Shown: positions 24,476 to 35,991, counted from the stretch's first letter. The stretch is DNA of 64,000 bases from Pseudopithomyces maydicus (GCA_026873275.1 JANTUC010000018.1:1074001-1138000); one strand, 5' to 3'. Notes: a model not told the origin generated them from the letters alone. A program made the numbers and translations.

Positions 24476-25242
24476 ATGGCCTCCCACGACGACTCCTACC
24501 ACCCGCGGGACACCCTTGCGAACACGGGGAACACGGCCCTCCAGCTCTCCGTCGCCGGCGCCATCTTTGCCGGTGTGCAGAACACCCTCCGGAAGCAGAA
24601 TGTCGGCGCCATGGGCATCGTCACCCGCTCGGGCGGCATAATTGCAGTCTTCGGTGCGTCCCGGGAAACCCCGCCTGCTTCTTGCCCGACCTAATTGACT
24701 CCAGCCGGCGTGGGCGTCTTGTACCAGTTCACAAAGGACGCGACCGCCAACCTCCGCCAGAAGGACGACATGTACGGCGAGGCCCTTGCCGGCTTCATGG
24801 GCGGCTCCGTGATTGGCGTTCAGAGTACAGTGTCCGATCCGTCTACCGATGCTCCAACTGACACGCGCAGGGGGCAGCATTCCCATGGTGCTGGGCGCTG
24901 GTGTTGGCTTCGGCGTCACCATGGCTGCATTCAAATACACCAACGGTCTCAAGGGCTACAACATCAAGGAGGATGACGAGGACGAGGTCGCGCGGAAAGA
25001 AGAGATGCGCAAGCTGCGTCGGAGACCACTGCAGGAGACACTGGAGCAGTTGGGCGAGGGTCGGGGTATGCCATGCCACTCCTCTCCCCCTCTCTCCTGC
25101 CTTTCTAACGTCATCAGGTATCTACGGTCCCGGTTACGAGGAGAGGAGGCGCGAGCGGTTACTGGCCAAGTATGGCATCGATGTGAAGGAGGCGCAAGAG
25201 CAATTCCGACAGAAAAATGTGGATTCAACAGCCAGCCTTTGA
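24476..25242 (+). CDS. mitochondrial complex I subunit, Tim17/NDUFA11-like
   Basis: Four exons: 24476-24653, 24705-24824, 24871-25065 and 25118-25242, giving 205 residues with every junction in phase. The N-terminus YHPRDTL and the following Gly-rich hydrophobic helices (SVAGAIFAG, RSGGIIAVF, GGSVIG, VLGAGVGFG) match the Tim17/22/23-related NADH:ubiquinone oxidoreductase subunit known in Neurospora as the 21.3 kDa subunit and in animals as NDUFA11. The charged tail carrying RKEEMRKLRRRP and GYEERRRERL is also typical of the fungal protein. It is an accessory inner-membrane subunit of respiratory complex I. A plain mitochondrial Tim17-family translocase is less likely because of that tail. Confidence 0.87.
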
Positions 25243-25813
25243 GCAGTAACCATCTGTATATATATTCCGTTAACCCTGCTACCAAGGCGTACTTTCGTTC
25301 TCTTTTTTCTTTAGCCCCTTAACTCTTGCTCCTCACCGTTGTGCTGTTGACCCGGCCAGCAAGAAACATGCAGTCCCAAAGTATTGCATTCAGAGATTCA
25401 CCTCCATCACGATTCTACAATAACAGAACACTGCCCGAGAATCTGCAATCATTCCGAATGTCCAGGCAGCACAAATATCACTTTCTGTTGCGTGCCAGCA
25501 GGAATGGTAATGCGATGTGACCAATCAGGCAAAGTCAATTATTACTCATAGTGAGCAAGATAAGCGAGCGGCTACAACACCAATTCCACTAACATGGTGA
25601 AGCACTAGGGCTCCTAATTCACACGCTGCATGGTTCTTTGCCCGTTTGCATCTAGGCTTCGGGAACAGGGTAGGTTAATATGCCGTGCAGGTTGACAGCT
25701 AACGATGCTCAGCTGTGGGCCTGAGAAATCAATAAATACATGTTCATCCTGCCAGGTCAACTCAATCCCTCCTATCCTTCTATTTCGTGCATTTGAGATC
25801 TATCGCTGTAAAT
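25243..25813. other. intergenic, no gene seen
   Basis: 3' flank of the complex I subunit gene and promoter of the acyltransferase. A 64-codon frame at 25326 and others nearby have no support. Confidence 0.6.
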
Positions 25814-27424
25814 ATGCCACGACCTACCATAGATGTATTCGAAGAGATAAGAGTATATCCGACGAAAGTACATGCCACCCCTACCACCGCCCCGCTGTCT
25901 ATTGTAGATGCTTCAGTCGCTCGCTTCACTCCTTCCGGCGCAATATGGTACTTCGACTCCCTTGGAAACGGCAGGAGTTGGGAATGCGGTGCTTTAAGAG
26001 TGAGCTTAGAACATACACTGTCTGCATACCCGCAATGGGCGGGCCAATTACGCATGACGCCCTACACGCTCAATCTACATCAAAGAAAGAATATCGAGCG
26101 ATACGGACGGATGGAAGTGCGCTATGGATATGACAGCGACCCAGGGGTAGCCTTTTCGATCGCCAGGATAGGATGCGACATAGGCGATGCACTCCCGGGT
26201 CATGCTCTCAAGGTCTCCACCGGGGTCTGGGCCTGTGACGGCTTGATTAGGGAAGATGTGCTGCTCCCTCGAACTCCACTTGCGGGCTTGGGCTCATCTC
26301 CGTCACATATGGACCCGTGCGTTGGGGTGCAAATCACGTCCTTCTCCTGCGGTGGCGTATCTATTGCTGCTCAAATAGCACATCCCCTAGCAGACGCAAC
26401 AGCGCTTTCGCGCTTCATGCAGGATTGGAGCGCTACTCACTCCGCTCTACAATCTTCTACTACGATCCCCCATCTCTCACCGGTATTTGAGCCATGGAGA
26501 CTAGACCAGCATGCCGCAGGCAACATGGACGATGCAGTGCCTGATCCAAAGGTACTGGAGAAGGCACACGCATTGCCGCTGCATCGTTACGATTGGTGGA
26601 GTTCCAGCGATGGATCTGGCTTCGGTCCAAATGCACATACTATACCTGAGGCATTGAGGCAAGAGCAGGGTGCGAAAGAGCTGGCAGAGATGGGAACGAA
26701 AATGCCCTGGAGCTCGTACAACGTCCGGGCCCCGGTATCACACACCATTATACATTACACTTCTTCTCAATTGGATAGGATCTATGCTGCTGCAGCTGGA
26801 TACAGTAGTAGTGGAGACGGCAAGGCAAAAATTAGCAGACATGACGCCCTGGTAGCGCATATCTGGTGCCTCATGAACCGAGCCCGCGGGCCTGAAAATG
26901 GAGAAACAAGCAGTCCAGTATACGCTGATGTATCATTCGGCCTGCGTACACGCCTCTCTCCACCCCTTCCTTCAGGGTTTTTAGGTTCCCCACTACAGAT
27001 TGCAAAAGTAATGCTCCCGTGGGAGACAGCTAGTTCTTCTAGTATGCTTCCGCTTGTCGCGTCCACCATCAAGGAAACGTTAAATGAATTTACACCTGAG
27101 GCTATCGGTACACAAATCTACGCTGTGGCTCACGAACTATCACCACAGCGCCTCTGGCAGGCATTTTTGGGAAGACAGCATATGCTGGTGACAAGCTGGG
27201 CACATACAGGATTATACGGATGTGATTTCGGTGCTCCACATCCAGCACGATATATCCACCCCATTATGCCGCTTGTGGACGGCTGTGTACAGATTATAGA
27301 AGGGTCACCTACACAGGCTCCATCAGAAAATAGAAAATGGTATGATGACGGGGTTGACGTAGCCATCTACCTTGAGAAGGAGGCTACAGAAAAGTTAATA
27401 AAGGATACGCAGGTGAGGCTATGA
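25814..27424 (+). CDS. BAHD/trichothecene-type acyltransferase
   Basis: Single exon of 536 residues. The frame is open from 25787, but the first ATG is 25814 (MPRPTIDVFEE). The catalytic HxxxD motif is present as HPLAD (His190 to Asp194) inside IAHPLADATALSRFMQDW, and the structural DFG motif occurs near Asp471 as CDFGAPHPARY. The enzyme belongs to the plant-BAHD-like transferase family, whose fungal members acylate alcohols or amines with acyl-CoA, often in secondary metabolism. No other biosynthetic gene lies beside it, so neither substrate nor pathway can be named. Its stop codon is only 38 bp from the convergent stop of the tubulin cofactor gene. Confidence 0.87.
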   Translation: MPRPTIDVFEEIRVYPTKVHATPTTAPLSIVDASVARFTPSGAIWYFDSLGNGRSWECGALRVSLEHTLSAYPQWAGQLRMTPYTLNLHQRKNIERYGRMEVRYGYDSDPGVAFSIARIGCDIGDALPGHALKVSTGVWACDGLIREDVLLPRTPLAGLGSSPSHMDPCVGVQITSFSCGGVSIAAQIAHPLADATALSRFMQDWSATHSALQSSTTIPHLSPVFEPWRLDQHAAGNMDDAVPDPKVLEKAHALPLHRYDWWSSSDGSGFGPNAHTIPEALRQEQGAKELAEMGTKMPWSSYNVRAPVSHTIIHYTSSQLDRIYAAAAGYSSSGDGKAKISRHDALVAHIWCLMNRARGPENGETSSPVYADVSFGLRTRLSPPLPSGFLGSPLQIAKVMLPWETASSSSMLPLVASTIKETLNEFTPEAIGTQIYAVAHELSPQRLWQAFLGRQHMLVTSWAHTGLYGCDFGAPHPARYIHPIMPLVDGCVQIIEGSPTQAPSENRKWYDDGVDVAIYLEKEATEKLIKDTQVRL

Positions 27425-27462
27425 AACCTTGTGTAGTAGAAATGACGTTAGATGGTTCATGC

Positions 27463-28700
27463 TTATGGAGATGCGGATACACCGAATGACTGAAGGATAT
27501 CGGCTACTCTTTCATGGTTTGAGATGGATATGTTGTCCCTCCAGATTTCGTCAGCGATGCGGTCTGATTCGAGAAGGATGCTGAAGTGTGGGCTAGGTTC
27601 CACCTTCAACCATTTGAAATCATCGATTTGGTCCCATTGATTGTCAGATTCTGACAGTTCATCATTCGTCTGTCTCTTAGTTAGAAGAGGATACGTTTGA
27701 GGGCGAGCAGGGCATTACAAAATGCTTTGGTAGCGGCGCAAACCGAATTGCGTCGCAGTCCTCAATGATGGGCCTACTCGAGCAGTGTAGGTAGACATCC
27801 ACCTTCTTTGATCCATGCATACGGAACTGCCGACATGCTGTGATGATGACACTGTTCTCTACGCCGGTGATGTGTATTGGGCCGGTCACCCTCCCGCAGA
27901 TGATCAACGAATCTTGAATATTTTTTAATATTAGGGTCGCGAAGGGGCTCCGGTCTTTCGTTGGAGCAGAGAGGTCAACAATGCTCCTTTCGACGTTCGA
28001 TACAGTGCCCGAACTTGCTGAGTGCGCTGCCGACGGCGGCAGACTAACCCAGGACCCATGGTGATTCGACAGCAGAATTCCTTGTGCATCTGCGACTGTA
28101 CCATCACTCTCTGTGCTAGCCTTCTCTGCGCTCGCAGGTGCTGCATGATTCGCCATGAGTTCCTGCTCCTTCTTCTCCTCCCCTGGACTCAACTTCTCCA
28201 GAGGCGTAGGCGCAAAGGCGCTCCCAGTAGCTGAGCTGTAGCCTGAGCTGTATCCTCCGTAGCCGGGTCCCAGCAGCCTCTTGTTCTGTGCCATCTCGAC
28301 GGCATCCCCAATACTGATTGCGCTCGTGTTCTTCTTAGTGGTGAACTTGAATTTCTTGGGTCCTCCAGCCAATTCGTTCCTCACGCCTTGCAATTTCTCG
28401 TGGAGGGCCTTGATGGCATCGCCGTAGGTGCGCTGGTCGTAGGCGGGGATGTAGGATGAAGCGTCCTTGACCTCAGAGGATAGGCGGGCGATGCCAGCAA
28501 GGCAGTGGTCTATGGCGTCGGGGCGCTCAAGCAGAGAGGTGGATGGCAGGCGAGACATCTGCTCCTGGAGGGCTGCAACCTGTAAGGGTCCGGGAAGCGG
28601 GAAAGGAAGGCATGAACAGACCGATAACTTCAAGCTGGAAGTAGCGGAAGAAGCGCTCCTTGGAGGCGGATTCCTGCGGTGCAGCCTCGAGTGGCGCCAT
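27463..28700 (-). CDS. CIN2: tubulin-binding cofactor C
   Basis: Three exons: 28700-28629, 28579-27719 and 27669-27463 (49-nt introns each), 379 residues. The first exon gives a short helix (KERFFRYFQLE) that continues into VAALQEQMSRL, the N-terminal three-helix bundle of cofactor C. After a linker, the C-terminal TBCC/C-CAP beta-helix contains the CRQFRMH segment with the arginine finger that stimulates GTP hydrolysis by tubulin, followed by SRPIIEDC. The last exon encodes NQWDQIDDFKWL and the tail. Cofactor C works with cofactors D and E in folding and recycling tubulin heterodimers. The first donor, GTTATC, is weak, but phase and homology support it. Confidence 0.9.
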
Positions 28701-29130
28701 GGTGTGTGTCTGCGAGAGAGTCGAGAGAGTGACGGGAGGAATCACTTGGGAGCTGTGGCGGTGGGAAGGATGGCTACGTGTGATTGATGTATATCTGGAA
28801 AGAAAACGGTTGGTCAGTCGGTCGGTCGGTCGGTCGATTGGTCGGTAGCCCAGTCGCGTGGCGTGTGCCGGCGACGATGCTTCCTGGGTGGTGCCTGGGA
28901 ATTTGCAGGCGGGGTAGCTCTGGAGGGGCACCCTACAGCTGCTACAGTCCCCAGGCCATGTCCGCCTCACCTCCTGCAGGACGGGAGACGCCTCCGACGC
29001 CGAACCCCCCTCCGTTCAACACTTCACCAAGCACGCTACCGTGCGCTTGAGGTCACCATGTCCCGTCTCCCTCTGCTTCGGCATGGGTCTATCCATGTAT
29101 TTTGATCATTTTCATTTCACATCTATCTGT
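28701..29130. other. intergenic, promoter of cofactor C gene
   Basis: Upstream region of the tubulin cofactor gene and 3' flank of the NAD(P)-binding gene. It contains the GGTC microsatellite at 28812-28846 and no gene. Confidence 0.6.
28812..28846. repeat. GGTC microsatellite
   Basis: Near-perfect tandem GGTC/GGTCA tetranucleotides, about 8 units with two interruptions, in the cofactor C promoter region. Confidence 0.75.
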
Positions 29131-30003
29131 TCAGCCAGCCGTCGGCCGTGCATTCAACGCCCTCTTCCCAATCCTCGCTAGATCTGCATTCTCCAACGGT
29201 TCCTGCTCGAAGCCGTTGCTCACTTGGTCCACCATTGCCGCAGCCACCTCCTTGATCCCGATCTTCCCTGCAATCAAGCCCGCGACTGCGCCCACCACCG
29301 TCATGAGTAGACCCGGCGGGCTGGGCAGTACGAGCCCTGGCTTTGCCGCCGCCGCTTCCCAGCCAGAGGCCTTGTGCTTCTCGGCAAATTCAAGGCAGTC
29401 GACTTCGATCCGGCCCTAGAAGAGACTGTAAGTGCTTGGCCTGCGACTAGTGCATCGACATCACGTACCTTGAGTCGGATGTATTCCTTGAAGACAGGTG
29501 GTGTAGGACCGTCAGGCGTCCGAGGAGTGTCAGGACCAGAGATGTAGAGGAAACGGAATGTGCCCTTCTGCTTCTTTGCTGCTCGCGCTTCCTCAATTTG
29601 CCTGAGCGCCGCTAGTGTGTATGTCTGATTGATCTTCTTGACTTCCTCGAACGGCATGCCTCGTGTGTTTTGAGGCAAGACGGCAAGAGCCCTAATCACC
29701 ATGTCAGCATACTTGTCTCTTCGTCTTTCTGCTTTAATGTCCGCTCATTAGCTGGACCACCTACCAGATAGCTCCGTCGGCATCCGCAAGCTGTGCCTTC
29801 ACATCTTCAGGATAATTTTCGAAGTCTTTGACCACCAAGCTCTTCAGCTTGCTCGTATCTGCGTCTGGCGCTGTACCCTCTGGCACTGGGATGGGTTTCC
29901 TCCCAAGCGCGTATATTGTTGTAATATCCGGGTTGGACAGACTTTGACGAATGATCTCCGAGGCAACGAAGCCGGTTGCACCGCCTATGATGAGCTTCAC
30001 CAT
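29131..30003 (-). CDS. NAD(P)-binding Rossmann-fold protein (atypical SDR)
   Basis: Three exons: 30003-29765, 29691-29469 and 29415-29131, 248 residues, stop TGA at 29133. The start is ATG 30003, followed at once by the nucleotide-binding strand MVKLIIGGATGFVASEIIRQ, which has the GGATGFVA glycine motif. A conserved MPFEEVKKIN segment and FRFLYISG strand follow. The C-terminus has a Gly/Val/Ala-rich helix (MTVVGAVAGLIAG) that might touch a membrane. It belongs to the fungal nucleoside-diphosphate-sugar-epimerase-like or atypical short-chain dehydrogenase group. The usual catalytic YxxxK is not evident, so it may bind NAD(P) without acting as a classic reductase. Confidence 0.82.
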
Positions 30004-31646
30004 CTTTACTTGCACTATTCTTGGTCTCTGTGGTTGGATGTTGTTTTACTTGGAGGTTGTTTTACTTGGAGGGGTGAGGGTGTTGTGTTATAGGATGTAT
30101 GAGATGTGGAGTGAGGAAGATAATAGCAGAATAATCAGTCTACGGAATGCTACCTGTATTTAATTAAATGTCTACGTTCTATAAGCTTCCTGCTGCTTTG
30201 TCTTGTCGCGGTACATTTGTAGCGATAAGCTCGGTGTTCGGCGAACCGAGAGCTGCTCCGACTAAGCTTGATTTGCAATGATCCTTATTACACATACAAG
30301 GTGGGAGGCGTACGTCACAATCCACGAGAGGAACCTTGTTAGCCTACAGGTAGACGTGTAAAATAGCTCGGGTACTATCTCTAACAGCGGCTTGTTGCAT
30401 AATGCCGCAATGAAGGTCATCGACGATGGTGGAGCTTTGGCGCCTCCGATTGGCTCGCTTGTTGACACTGGAGTGAACGCATGTATTAAGACTTAACAGG
30501 GCGTGCCATTCTACATACATCGCGTAGGCAGCTCTGCGGCGTAGTAGCCGGGGTGTACCTGTTGCTTTCCAATCTTACGATATCTTACAAAGCAATGAAA
30601 ACTTGGAAGGGCGTGATAAAAGGACGTACCAACAATTAGACCTTGTGGACTAGGACATTGTGATACTTTTGACCGAGATAATGATTGCATGATTATGTTT
30701 TCTCCCATCATGGCATGGCATCAGCATAAGCAACCATTCCTCCGACTCCCGCACCCACACACTCACCACAGATATTGTCGTTGCACCCGTCCTTTCTTTA
30801 ATTTCTTTCCCTTTTAGTACTGATCCAATAATTTTGTTCAATTATCTGAATAGAGTCTTTCCTCGCGACAGATTTGCTCCATCATCTCTACCGTACATAG
30901 GTATCGAGATCATGGATTGAGCTCCTGCATCTTCAGAATAGTCGGCAGCGGTATGGTATGGTGTCCTGTCATAGACGGGCAGTGCAGCGAAATAAACTTG
31001 GTTTGTAAGCCGGTTGACCATGTCATACTCTTCTCGTGCGAGACCCCCAATTTCGTATAACGAACAACGCCAAGCATGGAAATACGCGTGGGAGCAAGAC
31101 GCTCGGTTCCCATACTCTAAGTTGAAAGACAATGGTCATTAGAATAGATTTTGCTGTCTCAGTGGAAACAAGAATCTCGAATAATTGCCATTGTTTATTT
31201 GAAAAAATAGTTGCTGATCTTTCAAACATCTTCTAGACTCGAGTGGGATCTATTTAGTATATTCAGTTCAGAGGGCCGGGTCTAGAATAAGACACAATGT
31301 TGTCATGATAGCAACACACATTACAGATTTCGCATCTTTTGCAACTCCGGTGTTCATGTACGAGAACGTAAAGATGATTAGGTTTAAGTGCGTGATCTGA
31401 CGTCTTCACGCTACACGACGAATGCAACAATACAAACCATGCCATTCTTGAACAGTGCGATACCACAGTTCCCATGCACCATGCTGTAATTTCCCAATAA
31501 AATAACAAAGACTGATTCTTCAGACCCTTACAGCAGTAGAACGCCGATGAATGCACACATTCCGTGATGCCTTCTTCACACCCAATATGGTATCATGAAT
31601 CCCTTACAACCCAGCAAATCATCCCCAAACACACACAGTGTGCTTC
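30004..31646. other. 1.6-kb intergenic interval, no gene seen
   Basis: Nothing supportable on either strand: the open frames (30511-31556 and others) are under 110 codons, conflict with each other and show no motif. The left end is the promoter of the NAD(P)-binding gene and the right end is the 3' flank of UBP8. Confidence 0.55.
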
Positions 31647-33440
31647 TTACACTTCCATCGACTGAACAATGTAGAACAAGAGATATGCTTCCGCATTGAG
31701 TACTTCTGCTTCGTTTGCCAAAACAACTTTACTGTCGTCGAACATGAACCAGTCGTCTCCTTCCCGCGAGTAACTAATATAATGCCCAGAATCGATCTTT
31801 CCTTTATGTACAACTACACTGTGGAGATCATAAAAGAGAGTATTTGCCGGGTTGTTGATATTGTGGCTGGTGTTTGGTGGTAGGGAGGTTCTCGAGGGTT
31901 TGGTTTGTGTTGCACGGTATTGCGTTGTGTAAGGGTAAAGGTCGAGGGTCATGGGGAAATTGATTTTGGTCTCGATTTTGGATGATGTGGCTTTACTGTG
32001 CTCGAAACGCTAAGTTCGGTCAGTATATGATATAGCGAGCAAAGAGGCAATGGCGTAGAAAGCATACCTTGAGATGGATAGGCAGGACTGGCGGCAACTG
32101 CTTGATGCTCAGCTGCTTTGTGGCGTTTTGGCCACTGTCACAATTTTGACAGGTATATTCACCCAGTTTCTCCCTCCCTGTGAATCGGTCCAGACAACTC
32201 TGAAGCCCTATCTGAATATCATCTGGGTTGCCACTTTCTACCTTTTTCTTCTTGGGCAAATTCCGTATGTCCAAGCTGAGATCCATGTACGATTCAAGTG
32301 CAGTTGTTGTATTCTTGCAGCTGTCGCATGTTACGGTGCTGGAGAGCTTGCCGTAGAAGGTCTGGTGCACGATGCAGTCGCAATCGTCAGAGTCGCTCGA
32401 GCCACCGTTTTGAAGGTGCAATGTATTGAGCATGAACTGCATGTACTCGTGCGCATCCTGTTGTTGGTATCCTGCTAACGCCTGTTTCACCATCAGCATC
32501 GCAAAAAGCATGCCCACTGCAAAGCTTACCTCTCCAGCGAGCCAACTACCCATGAGCATGTTGACAGCGCCGAAGCCCTCTGTCTTTTCTACAGAATAGA
32601 ATTCAACAAACATCTCATCCAGCGCGCAGCTCACGCATGACTCTCTCTCGCAATCTACTGTCTTGTGCCCTTCAGAGAGGTAATAGTTCCGTATGAACGG
32701 GTTGTGTATCAATGTCTGGAGAATGACGCTCATGAAGCAGGTCTGGCCCATGTTATAAAGCCCCCTGAGACCTATCGCGCGACACGGTAAGAAGGTGGAA
32801 TTGCTGAGTACAAGCTTGTGCTCGTCGGTGGTGGTCGTATCTTCGTACTTTCTTTTCTTGCCTGTGCTCGATTAGCAACGCATAGCTTCCATAGATAGCG
32901 GTACTGTGACGCACCCTTCTGCAGTCTTCGTGCCTCCAGGTCTGGATCGTAAATGAAGTCCTGGCAATCGCCACAGTAGACGTTGCCATTCCGCGACTCG
33001 ACCGCTACACCTATCAGCATATGGCGTGGTTGCACCCAGGCTTCTACCCACAAAACACATGACGCTTGGCTTCGATATGCTCGTCGCGGTCGGCATGGGT
33101 CATGATGTTCGGACACTGTAGACACAGGTACAGTGGGCGCAGCGAGACCACGGGCTGGCCATCGGATGCGTTCTTGTACGTCTGGGCGATGACGCTCGGC
33201 TTCTCGTATATGTTTTGCAATATCGCGCGATAGTACTGGAAGGTCTGCTTGCGTGCGTTCTCGATCATGGTGCACATGTGCTCTGTGTGCTGTCAGCGGC
33301 CGCTGGCAGGTGGTTGCTGGGAAACTCTTACCGCAGCCGTACGCAATGTGTGCCATCTGGCTGCTGGGAACAACCGCACCCTTGGCATTCTTCACGAGCT
33401 TTGGGCTCGCCAGCGTGGGCGGCTTTGCTGTGGTGTCCAT
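31647..33440 (-). CDS. UBP8: SAGA deubiquitinase Ubp8 (USP22 type)
   Basis: Six exons: 33440-33332, 33282-33052, 33010-32915, 32861-32530, 32481-32068 and 32009-31647, in phase throughout, 514 residues. The N-terminal zinc-finger ubiquitin-binding domain is built from the first three exons (CEHMC, LCLQC, HIEAKRHVFC, VYCGDC). The USP core follows with NMGQTCFMS holding the catalytic Cys187, the GYQQQDAHEY motif, two Cys-x2-Cys zinc pairs (CDSC, CQNC) and DSGHYISY holding His470. This arrangement is Ubp8/USP22, the SAGA module enzyme that removes ubiquitin from histone H2B. The intron inside HVF|C is only 41 nt, with GTGGGT as donor. Confidence 0.93.
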
Positions 33441-34172
33441 GGTGTTTTGCTGGGGTTGTGCTTCACCCCGTCGTGCTGCGTGCTGGATGCTGAGTGTTGC
33501 TGCGTAAGGCTGGCGAAGGTTCGGAGCCTTTATCTACATGGCGCGGCAGCCCCTCAGCCGCGTGTTTGGTCGCGGTGGATAGGCAGACCGCACGCAGGCT
33601 GGTGGTGGTCCCCTGGCGGCTCCTGCGAATGCAGTTGTTCCCAAGGCCGTTGGAGCTTGTCTCGTCGGATGCACCTGCATGAAACCAATGGCCTGGGCGG
33701 ATAAAGTGCCACTAGTGAGGTTGGGGATCGCCCGCGTCCGCTAAGGTCCCGCGTCCAAAGGTCTAATCGGCAAGGTGCAGTATTTTCCGACCGAACTGCA
33801 GCCGAACCATATCCAGCCTTGTAATTGCGAACAAGTCCGTTGATAGCATGTGGCAGGAATGGTCGGAATACTGTTTGCCTCCTGCAGGATTGCACTATAG
33901 ACTACCGCAATCCCTCCACCATCACCCTTTCAACAAGAACTCCCTGCTGCAGCTCAAAGTCGCTCGGAGCCAGCGTAATCGAGCGCCACTTGACAGGGCC
34001 TCGGCTGCTCTTTGTTGACTTTTGGCATCGGGATGATCTGGTGTTCCGCCGGGAGCCGCTAAAGTAGCCACTTTGTATACAAGTTTACGACCGCGCTCCA
34101 CTCCATCAGTACCTCTTTAAACATACTTTTATATATTGTGTTGCTGCTTTATTTTTCATCAAATCATTTCAA
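33441..34172. other. intergenic, UBP8 promoter
   Basis: Upstream region of UBP8 and 5' flank of the tRNA gene. Several frames at 33215-33704 run antisense to UBP8 exon 1 and have no domain. No gene is called. Confidence 0.6.
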
Positions 34173-34282
34173 GGCGCTTTGGCGGAGTGGTTAACGCGTG
34201 GCACTCGAACGATCAGCCCATCTGGCTGATTCATTAGAATGCCATTCCTTCGGGAGCGCATGTTCGAATCATGCAGGCGTCG
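34173..34282 (+). tRNA. tRNA-Ser(CGA) with a 29-nt intron
   Basis: The acceptor stem GGCGCTT pairs with AGGCGTC (two G-U pairs) and the discriminator base is G. The D arm contains GGAGTGGTTAAC. The anticodon stem TGGCA/TGCCA encloses loop CTCGAA plus A, with anticodon CGA at 34206-34208. An intron at 34210-34238 follows position 37, the canonical place, and holds its own CAGCC/GGCTG hairpin. A variable arm TCC-TTCG-GGA gives the long class II form expected for serine. The T arm GCATG-TTCGAAT-CATGC doubles as the internal B box. CCA is not encoded, as in all eukaryotes. Leucine is excluded by the anticodon. Confidence 0.93.
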
Positions 34283-34585
34283 AAATGATTTCTTTTTGCT
34301 TTTGGACCCCTTTTCCCCTCATTCCAAGGTTGCTCTCAACATCATCTGGTTCATCAGAATGAGTTAATTGAACCCAGTGGGTTGAATTGACCACACATAG
34401 CATTGTGGAGAACGATGACTTTTTGGCGAAAGTGACTCGTGAGTAAGACACTACAATTCATGTATACTACGCTTCAAATATGTACACGCGGCCGAAAATG
34501 GTTTCCTCTCCGTATCGATTCATATTTTCGATCTATGTCTGCATACCGCTAGCATCGTGAGCCACCAGCACTCCGCACAATAAAC
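34283..34585. other. intergenic between tRNA and Bli-3-like gene
   Basis: Contains the Pol III terminator just after the tRNA and then the 3' flank of the convergent Bli-3-like gene. No other feature is seen. Confidence 0.6.
34293..34297 (+). terminator. RNA polymerase III terminator
   Basis: A run of five T, 11 nt after the tRNA-Ser discriminator base, in the position expected for Pol III termination. Confidence 0.75.
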
Positions 34586-35415
34586 TTACTCCATTCTCCT
34601 CGCCTGCTCGATATCCTGCTCATTCAACTCCCTCAATACTCCCGTATCCGCAACCTTGCCAGTCAAAGCAGCGGTACCGACTTCTTTGACATAACCCAGT
34701 AGGCCGACTTGTGTCAAGTAGTAAGTCGCGTACTTGGCCTTCACCTCGATCAGAGTCATGCGCGGGTCGTCCGGCCCACCGTCATGCTTCCCGTCCCCCA
34801 GGTCACCGAACCAGGCCTTAACCCCATTGCTCCAGATGTCCTTTATGCGTGGGTCGGTGTTCGAGGTTGTAGTCGCGGTGCCGGAGATGGAAATCCAATC
34901 TTGGGTCTTGGAATCCTGGAAGGTGATCTGAACCTCCTTGTTCTGCTCCAGGTCGGAGAACTTTTTGGAGTGTGCGTTTGCGAGGAAGAGGATATCGAGA
35001 CCGGATCGCTTTCCGACAGCCATGGAACGACCTACAGGTCCTGAGCGTTATTGTTAGTATCATGCATATGGAAGGGTGGTAAGAAGGGTGGAAATATAAG
35101 AGCTGGGTAAAGCCTACCAACGCCATTCCGGTACGTGTTCAGCATTCCAATCTTCTTCCCGTCGATCATGTTAAAGAGATCCTTGATCTGCTGTTCTTTC
35201 GGTGACTCGTTATCATACTGTTTGGCGACTGAAGGGTCAGTCTGAGAGTGGACCTCGCCGGACTTGAGGGGTTCGGGCATCTTGAAATTGGCAGTGACGG
35301 AGAGCTGTCTCGGGTAGCTGATATTAGGTAATGATATCCCAAAAGAAGATGTTCGAAGATGATTAGATGCACGTAGAAAGCAGGTTGAGCGCAAGAGGAC
35401 CCTGTGAGTAAACAT
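34586..35415 (-). CDS. Bli-3-like PNPOx-type flavin-binding protein
   Basis: Two exons, 35415-35118 and 35040-34586, with a 77-nt intron, giving 250 residues. The first 40 residues are rich in Arg, Ser and hydrophobics with no acids and could be a mitochondrial presequence; an ATG further in (MPEPLKSGEV) could serve a cytosolic form. The core is a split-barrel of the pyridoxamine 5'-phosphate oxidase / general stress protein 26 family. It has SMAVGKRSGLDILFLANAHSKK, WISISGTA and AWFGDLGDGKHDGGPDDPR, the last being the hallmark of Neurospora Bli-3 (blue-light-inducible) relatives. It probably binds FMN or F420-like flavin. The physiological reaction is unknown. Confidence 0.88.
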
Positions 35416-35991
35416 GATATCGAGATGAATATATACTAAAGGGATGCTTCAAATGAGGGTTCGGAGGCCTAAGCATTAAGGATTGTTATAGTATGTGACG
35501 TATAAATGAAAACATGGTCTCGCGTTTGTAGTGCTCAGTGGGTTCGGATATGGATGACGACGGTATAACGCTTACTCTACGCGTCATGCCAAGAGAAGGT
35601 AACCCCGAATAATTTTTGAACTTGAATTTGTTTACCTCGTACAAGGTGTTTCTAGTAAACCGGCCAAGCATCGTCCAGCACATGCTTGCAGAGGCATGGT
35701 AACGGAGGGGTATGCTCTGACTGTTCTGAAACCTCCCTGGAATCCGAAACGTCAGTCATGGATAGACACATTCCTCGAAGCACGACACACCAAGGGCACA
35801 GGATACATGATACGAGTGTCTATTAACATAGGATCGGTCAACTAACTAGCCCGCAATAGCAGGTGGGCTCAAATAAACGCCATGCTCCAGGTGCTGCATA
35901 AATGTCCAGTTCGCCATTAGCCCGTGGTAGCCCAGACGCCGGGAGCGCAGAGCAAAGATGATAATCAAACATTGTCAAAGTGGTAGGTTCT
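35416..35991. other. intergenic, no gene seen
   Basis: Promoter of the Bli-3-like gene on the left and 3' flank of the UBL-AN1 gene on the right. No supportable gene, RNA or repeat. Confidence 0.6.

Noticed and set aside
28812..28846. Short tandem repeats as a possible CRISPR array
   Set aside because: Units of 4-7 bp without spacers are simple microsatellites, and the genome is eukaryotic.
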